A DNA stretch of 64,000 nucleotides from Clostridium amylolyticum (GTDB taxonomy: Bacteria; Bacillota; Clostridia; Clostridiales; Clostridiaceae): positions 434,001 through 498,000 of the forward strand of contig NZ_FQZO01000003.1 of the NCBI RefSeq assembly GCF_900142075.1, written 5' to 3'. The position numbers and the translations under genes are program-made. The notes under the pieces were generated by a model that was not told where the DNA came from, made no database searches, and was given only the letters and a program-made list of their open reading frames with translations. This document shows, in pieces, positions 58,479-64,000 of the stretch (positions are counted from its first letter, which is position 1; every line of letters starts with the position of its first letter).

Positions 58479-59432
58479 TTGAAAAAGAAACATTTAATCA
58501 TCCTATTGATAATTTTAAGTATACTTTCATTATTCATAGGAGCAAAAGATATAAAACCCATGGACATATTAAGGCTTAAAGAAGAGCATATTCAAGTGTT
58601 ACTTATAAGCAGGATTCCAAGGCTGATAAGCATAATAGTAGTGGGGATGAGCATGAGCATAAGCGGTCTTATTATGCAAGCCATAAGTAGAAATAAATTC
58701 GTTTCACCCACCACTGCGGCTACCACCGATTGGGCTAGATTTGGAATCTTAATTTCCATGATGCTCTTTTCTTCTGCTAGCTACCTGCAAAAGATGCTTA
58801 TAGCTTTTCTCTTTGCTTTAGGAGGAACTTTTTTATTTATGAAATTACTTAATAAAATTAAGTATAAAAATTCCATATTTATCCCCTTACTAGGGATTAT
58901 GCTGGGGAATATAGTAAGTTCTATAACAACCTTTTTTGCATATAAGCATGATTTAATTCAAAATATTTCTTCCTGGTTGCAAGGGGATTTTTCTTTAATC
59001 ATAAAGGGGAGATATGAGCTTTTATACATAGGTATACCATTGCTTATAACCGCTTATATCTATGGAAATAAATTCACCATCGCAGGCATGGGAGAAGAAT
59101 TTTCCATTAATTTAGGACTTAATTATAATAAGGTGGTGACTTTGGGGCTTGTGATTGTAGCATTAATAACCTCTGTTACTGTACTTACTGTAGGAACCAT
59201 ACCGTTTTTAGGATTAATAGTTCCTAATATAGTATCCTTATATAATGGGGATAATTTAAAAGATAATATTCCTCATACAGCTTTGTTAGGAGGGGTATTT
59301 GTATTAGCCTGCGATATATTAGGAAGAGTTTTAATATATCCTTACGAGCTTTCTATAGGAGTGGTAGTGGGAGTGCTGGGCAGTGGGATATTTCTATACT
59401 TATTGATGAGGAGAAAAAACTATGCAGTATGA
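58479..59432 (+). CDS. FecCD-type iron-siderophore permease, subunit 1
   Basis: 317 residues, eight to ten membrane segments, of the YclN/CeuB kind. Motifs: RIPRLISIIVVGMSMSISGLIMQAISRNKFVSPTT (the conserved R-P-R-x5-G-x3-G-Q-x3-N-pattern of BtuC/FecCD), and VGTIPFLGLIVPNIV, coupling to the ATPase. TTG start with GGGTGGGG seven bases before. It overlaps the next permease by 11 bases. A downstream lipoprotein and ATPase complete the importer. Confidence 0.88.
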   Translation: MKKKHLIILLIILSILSLFIGAKDIKPMDILRLKEEHIQVLLISRIPRLISIIVVGMSMSISGLIMQAISRNKFVSPTTAATTDWARFGILISMMLFSSASYLQKMLIAFLFALGGTFLFMKLLNKIKYKNSIFIPLLGIMLGNIVSSITTFFAYKHDLIQNISSWLQGDFSLIIKGRYELLYIGIPLLITAYIYGNKFTIAGMGEEFSINLGLNYNKVVTLGLVIVALITSVTVLTVGTIPFLGLIVPNIVSLYNGDNLKDNIPHTALLGGVFVLACDILGRVLIYPYELSIGVVVGVLGSGIFLYLLMRRKNYAV

Positions 59433-60459
59433 TGCTTTAAATAAGCAAAAAATAGACACCAAAAATATTCATAAGGTAAATATGTTTAAAAACATAAAGT
59501 TTTTAAAGCATAGCAATAAAAGGATCTTAACTATTTTATTGTTAGTAGCTGTAGTTTTAATCTTAACATTTTTATTTATAGGAATTACTCCTAAGAACTT
59601 TGGCTATAATTTTCCTAGGAGAGTTAAAAAGGTTTTGTCCATTATATTAACAGGAAGCAGTATAGCCTTTTCCTCTGTGGTCTTTCAAACCATCACTAAT
59701 AACAGAGTTTTAACCCCTAGTGTACTAGGATTAGATTCTCTTTACATGTTTATCCAAACTTTAGTGGTGTACTTGTTTACCTCCTCCAGTGTACTGGTAG
59801 CCAATAAGAATATTAATTTTATCCTATGTCTAGGGATAATGATTGGTTTCTCTGGAGTTTTGTTTAAAATCATGTTTAAAAGAGAAAACAATAATGTGCT
59901 TTTTTTAGTGCTTATAGGTATGATATTTGGAAGTTTGTTTAGCAGTTTATCTTCTTTTATGCAAATGCTTATAGACCCTAATGAATTCTTAATTGTACAA
60001 GATAAGATGTTTGCCAGCTTTAATAATATAAATACCAATATTCTTTTTATCAGTATTTTATCTATTGCTATTATAGGAATTTATATCTATAGAGATATTA
60101 AATTTTTAGATGTTCTGTCCTTAGGTAGAGATAATGCTATAAATCTAGGGGTGGATTATGAGAGGGTAGTAAAAAGATTCTTATTTGCAGTGGCGGTTTT
60201 GGTTTCTATTTCTACAGCCTTATCAGGACCTATAACATTCCTTGGAATATTAGTGGTTAATTTAGCTAAGGAGCTTATGAAAACTTATAAACACATTTAT
60301 TGGTTTATATCAGCCATACTTATCAGCATCATTGCTTTAGTTGGTGGACAACTTATTGTGGAGAGGCTATTGAATTTTAGTACAAGCCTTAGCGTAATTA
60401 TAAATTTCATTGGGGGAGTTTATTTTATATACCTTCTAATTAAGGAGAATAAGCGATGA
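59422..60459 (+). CDS. FecCD-type iron-siderophore permease, subunit 2
   Basis: 345 residues, YclO/CeuC-like. Motifs FPRRVKKVLSIILTGSSIAFSSVVFQTITNNRVLTPSVLGLDSLYMF and GPITFLGILVVNLAKEL. About nine membrane segments. It overlaps both the first permease and, by four bases, the ATPase gene. Two different permeases mean a heterodimeric channel, as in YclNO for petrobactin-type siderophores, though the ligand cannot be told from sequence. Confidence 0.88.
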   Translation: MQYDALNKQKIDTKNIHKVNMFKNIKFLKHSNKRILTILLLVAVVLILTFLFIGITPKNFGYNFPRRVKKVLSIILTGSSIAFSSVVFQTITNNRVLTPSVLGLDSLYMFIQTLVVYLFTSSSVLVANKNINFILCLGIMIGFSGVLFKIMFKRENNNVLFLVLIGMIFGSLFSSLSSFMQMLIDPNEFLIVQDKMFASFNNINTNILFISILSIAIIGIYIYRDIKFLDVLSLGRDNAINLGVDYERVVKRFLFAVAVLVSISTALSGPITFLGILVVNLAKELMKTYKHIYWFISAILISIIALVGGQLIVERLLNFSTSLSVIINFIGGVYFIYLLIKENKR

Positions 60460-61214
60460 TTGAAGTAAAGAACATAAATAAAAGCTATTCACAGAAATCT
60501 GTTTTAGAAAATGTATCCTTAAGACTTAAAAAAGGTGAAATGATATCCTTTATAGGAGCCAACGGTGCAGGAAAAAGCACTTTATTATCTATAATAAGCA
60601 GGCTCATAAGTAAAGATAAGGGAGAGGTTTATATAGATGATAAAGCCGTAGATAAATGGGACAAGAATCAGCTGTCAAAAACCATATCCATCTTAAGACA
60701 ATCTAATTATATGAATATAAAATTGACAGTTAAAGAATTGGTGAGTTTTGGAAGATTTCCTTATTCACAAGGAAAGCTCACTTCTGAAGACTTAGAGCAT
60801 ATTCATAAAGCCATGGATTATATTAATATATCCCACTTGAAGGATAGATATATAGATGAACTAAGCGGCGGAGAAAGGCAGATGGCATACATAGCCATGG
60901 TAATAGCCCAAGACACAGAATACATTTTTTTAGATGAGCCATTAAATAACTTAGATATGAAACATTCTGTGGAGATAATGAAGATCTTAAGAAGATTGGT
61001 GGACGAGCTTAATAAGACTATTATTATAGTTATTCACGATATAAATTTTGCTTCCTGCTATTCAGATTATATAGTGGCCTTAAAGCATGGAAAGGTAGTT
61101 AAGGAGGGGAAGACAAAAGAGATAATAAAGCCTGAGGTATTAAAAGAAATATATGATTTGGATATTAATATAGAAGAGATAAATGGAAACAACCTATGCC
61201 ATTATTTTTCTTGA
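60456..61214 (+). CDS. Iron-siderophore ABC ATPase
   Basis: 252 residues. Walker A GANGAGKSTLLS, Q-loop LRQSN, signature ELSGGERQMAYIA, Walker B YIFLDEPLNNLD, and switch His in VIHDINFASCYSD. FepC/YclP type. The four-base overlap with the permease gene points to coupled translation. Confidence 0.93.
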   Translation: MIEVKNINKSYSQKSVLENVSLRLKKGEMISFIGANGAGKSTLLSIISRLISKDKGEVYIDDKAVDKWDKNQLSKTISILRQSNYMNIKLTVKELVSFGRFPYSQGKLTSEDLEHIHKAMDYINISHLKDRYIDELSGGERQMAYIAMVIAQDTEYIFLDEPLNNLDMKHSVEIMKILRRLVDELNKTIIIVIHDINFASCYSDYIVALKHGKVVKEGKTKEIIKPEVLKEIYDLDINIEEINGNNLCHYFS

Positions 61215-61263
61215 GAATCAAGTGTTAATAGATATTTTAAATAAATAATCATGAGGTGATAAT

Positions 61264-62223
61264 ATGAAAAAAACAATAATAGCAATATTAAGCGCGGTAT
61301 TAATTGGAAGCTTTACAGCAGGATGTGCAGCAAATACCAATAAAGATGCAGTTAACAACCAATCTTCTAAAGAATATAAAACTTTAAATATAAAACAAGA
61401 CTTAGGAGACATCACCATAAGCAAAAGACCTGAAAAAGTAGTGGTTTTTGATTATGGCGCATTAGATACTCTCCAGGTTTTAAATGTAGAGCCTGTGGGA
61501 GTGGTGAAGGATAATCTTCCAGAATATCTTTCAAAATATAAAGATAATAAATATAAAGCTATTGGAGGCTTGAAGGAGCCTAATTTTGAAGTTATTAGTG
61601 AACTTCAGCCGGATTTGATCATAATTTCAGCAAGGCAGTCAGATCATTATAAAGAGTTAAGCAAAATTGCTCCAACCTTATATGTAGGCTTAGATACCAA
61701 GAAGTATCTAGATTCCTTTAAATCCAATACCACCACCTTAGCACAAATTTTCCAAAAGGAAGAAGAGGGAAAAAAGAAAATTGAAGCTATAGAAACTAGG
61801 GTTAAAGAGGTTCAGGAGGAAGTAAATAAAAAGGCTAAAGATAAAAAGTCTTTAATTATGCTAGCTAATGACGGTAATATCAGCGCCTATGGTCCAGGAT
61901 CTAGGTTTGCTTTAGTGGATACCCTAGGTTTTAAAGCTGTGGATGAAAAGGTAGAAGCTTCTACCCATGGTCAAAAAATCGGATATGAGTATATAAAAGA
62001 AAAAAATCCTGATTACATATTTATTATAGATAGAAGCGCTGCATTAGGCACTAAAGGTACCTCTTCAGCAAAGCAATCCTTAGAAAATGATTTAGTTAAG
62101 AGCACCAATGCCTACAAAGAAGGTAAAATGGTGTATTTAGATCCATCCTACTGGTATTTGTCTGGAGGAGGAATAAAATCCATGGAAGTAATGATAGAAG
62201 AAGTAGCTAAAGCTCTTAAGTAA
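61264..62223 (+). CDS. Iron-siderophore-binding lipoprotein
   Basis: 319 residues. Signal peptide with lipobox FTAGC (Cys21), then a helical-backbone two-lobe binding protein of the FepB/YclQ type: ITISKRPEKVVVFDYGALDTLQVLNVEPVGVVKD at the start, PNFEVISELQPDLIIISARQ, LANDGNISAYGPGSRFALVDTLGF and NPDYIFIIDRSAALG, with two glutamates positioned to dock on the permease arginines. ATG after ATGAGGTG. A hairpin terminator follows. Confidence 0.92.
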   Translation: MKKTIIAILSAVLIGSFTAGCAANTNKDAVNNQSSKEYKTLNIKQDLGDITISKRPEKVVVFDYGALDTLQVLNVEPVGVVKDNLPEYLSKYKDNKYKAIGGLKEPNFEVISELQPDLIIISARQSDHYKELSKIAPTLYVGLDTKKYLDSFKSNTTTLAQIFQKEEEGKKKIEAIETRVKEVQEEVNKKAKDKKSLIMLANDGNISAYGPGSRFALVDTLGFKAVDEKVEASTHGQKIGYEYIKEKNPDYIFIIDRSAALGTKGTSSAKQSLENDLVKSTNAYKEGKMVYLDPSYWYLSGGGIKSMEVMIEEVAKALK

Positions 62224-62253
62224 CTAGAACTGCAGTAAACTATAATGTGCTTA

Positions 62254-62295
62254 AAGGATAATCTTAGCATTTTTGTGCTTAAGATTATCCTTTTT
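62254..62295 (+). terminator. Terminator of the siderophore importer operon
   Basis: AAGGATAATCTTA-GCA pairs with TGCTTAAGATTATCCTT (one bulge), then TTTTT. Confidence 0.8.
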
Positions 62296-62336
62296 ATTTA
62301 TCACTAATAAATATTAAAAAATAATTTTTAAAATAT

Positions 62337-62362
62337 TAAGTAAGAAATAAATATGTCGATAT
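62337..62362 (+). promoter_or_regulatory. SigD-like promoter of the chemoreceptor gene
   Basis: TAAG (62337-62340), 14 bases, then GTCGATAT (62355-62362) resembles the flagellar sigma-D promoter TAAA-N15-GCCGATAT. A second GTCGATAT is at 62376-62383. The downstream chemoreceptor is a typical SigD target. The leader before its ATG would be about 170 bases. Confidence 0.5.
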
Positions 62363-62543
62363 ATCTATTAACGATGTCGATATAAATAAAAAATAATTGA
62401 ATAAAATGTTATTATTGCATTAAATGACAATCTTTATAAATAAAATTTAATTAAAGCATAAATAATAATATAAAAATAGTTTTGACTTTATACTCTGCAT
62501 AGGACGACTTTTGAATATTATTTAATATAAAGGAGAGATAAAT

Positions 62544-64000
62544 ATGACTATAAAGAAAAAACTTCCCATTATTATAGCTTTATTATTGGCTATACCATTA
62601 CTAGCTACCTCCATCTTTACTTATTTCTATAGTTCTAATATTATTTCTAAGAATACTCAAGAGCAAATAAAATCTTTAAGTAGTGATGGTTCTCAAATTA
62701 TTTCAGCTTTAATACTGGCTGAAAAAGCTGAAATTAAAGGTATTAGTGGCTATGAAAATGTTATTTCTCTAGCTGAAAAACGCAATAAAACCCTTGATGA
62801 AAGTTTTTTTCAATCCTACAGCCAAGATATAAATTCTCTAAATGAATATCTTGACAAAAAAGCAAAAGAAGAAGGGAATCTAGAACACATTTTTTTAGTA
62901 GATAGTAATGGTACTATCTTTGCAGACAGTGCACCTGGATCTTTTAAAAAGAGTGTTTTAGATAGAGATTATTTTAAAGATGTGGTAGAGAAAAAAGAGT
63001 TGGTAATCAGTAACAGCATGGTATCTAAAGCTACTGGGGATTTGATAGTGGTTTTTATATTACCTATAAAGGATGCAGATAATAATATTTTAGGTTATGT
63101 AGGTAAAGGGGTATATGTAGATTATCTAACTAAAAACCTTAAAAATATAAAAGTTGAAGGTAGTGGATATGTTTATCTAGTAGATTCCAAAGGCATTATG
63201 TTATCTCATCCTGAAAAAGATAAAATTACTAAACCTGTGGAAAATGAAGTGATAAAAAAGGTAGCTCAAGAGGTTGATTCTGGTAAAACTATTGAAACCA
63301 AGGCAGAGCAATATTTATATAAAGGATTAAAAAAGTTATGCAGCTACAGTGAAGTGGATGAAACTAAATGGATAATAGTTATTACAGCAGATTTGAAAGA
63401 GATTCAAGCAGGTACCACTAAAATGCTTTACTATACTATAATGGTAACTTTAGTTGCACTGGCCATAGCCATAATTATAGCTATATTATTTTCAAAAAAT
63501 ATCACCTCGCCATTAGGACAGGCAGTGACACATTTAGGTTATTTAGCTAATGGTGATTTTAGCAATGATGTGCCAGAGAATTTCAAAAGAAGAAAGGACG
63601 AATTAGGTACCATTGGTGTAGCTTTACATGATTTACAAGTGCAATTTGTAGGTTTAGTAGGTGATATAAAAAATGAATCTAACAATATAGAGGTTATGGT
63701 AAAGAATATTAAAGAAAGTGTTTCGGATTTAAATAGTAATATAGAACAAGTATCAGCTACTACAGAGGAATTATCCGCAAGTATGGAGGAGACAGCTGCA
63801 TCCTCTGAAGAGATGTTTGCAACTTCACAAGAAATAGAAAAAGCGGTTAATTCTATAGCAAAAAAATCAGAAGAAGGAGCTATAGCCGCTGGAGAAATTA
63901 CTAAACGTGCAGAAACTACAAAGAATAATGTTATTATAGCTCAAGAAAAAGCTGTAGATATATTTAATAATACAAAAGAAAATTTGAAAAAAGCTATAGA
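62544..64000 (+). CDS. Methyl-accepting chemotaxis protein with dCache sensor, 3' truncated by window
   Basis: At least 485 residues. A membrane segment at about residues 8-30 (LPIIIALLLAIPLLATSIFTYF) is followed by an extracellular dCache domain (about 35-285: IFLVDSNGTIFADSAPGS, LDRDYFKDVVEKKELVISNSMVSKATGDLIVVFILPI, GYVGKGVYVDYL, GYVYLVDSKGIMLSHP). A second segment is at about 293-314, a HAMP domain runs to about 366 (ITSPLGQAVTHLGYLANGDF), then the start of the signalling coiled coil (ATTEELSASMEETAASSEEM). Cache receptors typically sense amino or organic acids. GGAGAG precedes the ATG at 62544. It is cut by the window end. Confidence 0.93.
   Translation, partial: MTIKKKLPIIIALLLAIPLLATSIFTYFYSSNIISKNTQEQIKSLSSDGSQIISALILAEKAEIKGISGYENVISLAEKRNKTLDESFFQSYSQDINSLNEYLDKKAKEEGNLEHIFLVDSNGTIFADSAPGSFKKSVLDRDYFKDVVEKKELVISNSMVSKATGDLIVVFILPIKDADNNILGYVGKGVYVDYLTKNLKNIKVEGSGYVYLVDSKGIMLSHPEKDKITKPVENEVIKKVAQEVDSGKTIETKAEQYLYKGLKKLCSYSEVDETKWIIVITADLKEIQAGTTKMLYYTIMVTLVALAIAIIIAILFSKNITSPLGQAVTHLGYLANGDFSNDVPENFKRRKDELGTIGVALHDLQVQFVGLVGDIKNESNNIEVMVKNIKESVSDLNSNIEQVSATTEELSASMEETAASSEEMFATSQEIEKAVNSIAKKSEEGAIAAGEITKRAETTKNNVIIAQEKAVDIFNNTKENLKKAI

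Noticed and set aside
1..64000. CRISPR arrays, tRNA or rRNA genes, intact transposases
   Set aside because: No regular direct-repeat array, cloverleaf or transposase motif was recognised by reading; a proper scan could still find a missed tRNA.

Overview
The window is AT-rich and densely coded. Ribosome binding sites are strong AGGAGG/GAGGTG type and TTG/GTG starts are frequent. The families present (PdxR/MocR, ROK, CUT1 sugar importers, a yedE/EF2568-type selenium-sulfur module, DUF4003, DUF2935, a dCache chemoreceptor) point to an anaerobic Firmicute close to Clostridium sensu stricto. No rRNA, tRNA, CRISPR array or complete insertion sequence was seen.

1-16.5 kb, carbohydrate island. It begins with a CUT1 sugar importer whose binding-protein gene carries an in-frame TGA, followed by a GH88 unsaturated glucuronyl hydrolase and a NanA-like aldolase. 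Next come a glucose/GlcNAc-type PTS permease, a PHP-fold metal hydrolase, a formylglycine-type sulfatase and a ROK repressor. An AraC regulator then diverges from a beta-glucoside PTS plus GH1 phospho-glucosidase. Together these fit scavenging of sulfated and uronic host glycans and beta-glucosides.

16.6-23.5 kb. PLP synthase pdxST lies divergent from its regulator pdxR. A ferredoxin and an Fe-S membrane protein follow, then a YedE/TusA/DUF3343/cysteine-desulfurase-like selenium or sulfur module.

23.6-31.4 kb, the highlight. This is a complete streptolysin-S/clostridiolysin-S-like TOMM locus. A 43-residue precursor, found by reading the sequence directly, ends in an 18-residue core with 11 Cys, 1 Ser and 4 Thr. 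It is followed in the canonical order by SagB dehydrogenase, SagC, SagD (YcaO, C-terminal PxPxP), SagE-type CPBP protease, SagF-like membrane protein, ABC ATPase and a single ABC permease. A BtrH/C39-like cysteine-peptidase-fold gene sits just upstream. The second permease (SagI) is absent, and the next sequence downstream is a terminator and a decayed AraC gene fragment.

31.8-40.5 kb. A TrmB regulator, a TSUP transporter and an ornithine-cyclodeaminase-family enzyme come first. A minus-strand ABC system follows whose large permease carries an M1-aminopeptidase-like ectodomain, with a possible 37-residue peptide gene upstream. A TetR gene then precedes a membrane protein, with matching TetR operators in front of both.

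40.6-46.8 kb. An AraC regulator is divergent from a CUT1 importer and a GH65 disaccharide phosphorylase.

47-64 kb. This holds DUF4003, a strongly structured non-coding segment, MarR with a heterodimeric ABC exporter, a subtilase lipoprotein, DUF2935, a DUF2334 deacetylase-like protein and AraC with a Fur-controlled FecCD-type siderophore importer. The last gene is a chemoreceptor cut by the window end, with a SigD-like promoter. A dispersed GTGCCAGGCAC palindrome family recurs at gene ends across the window.
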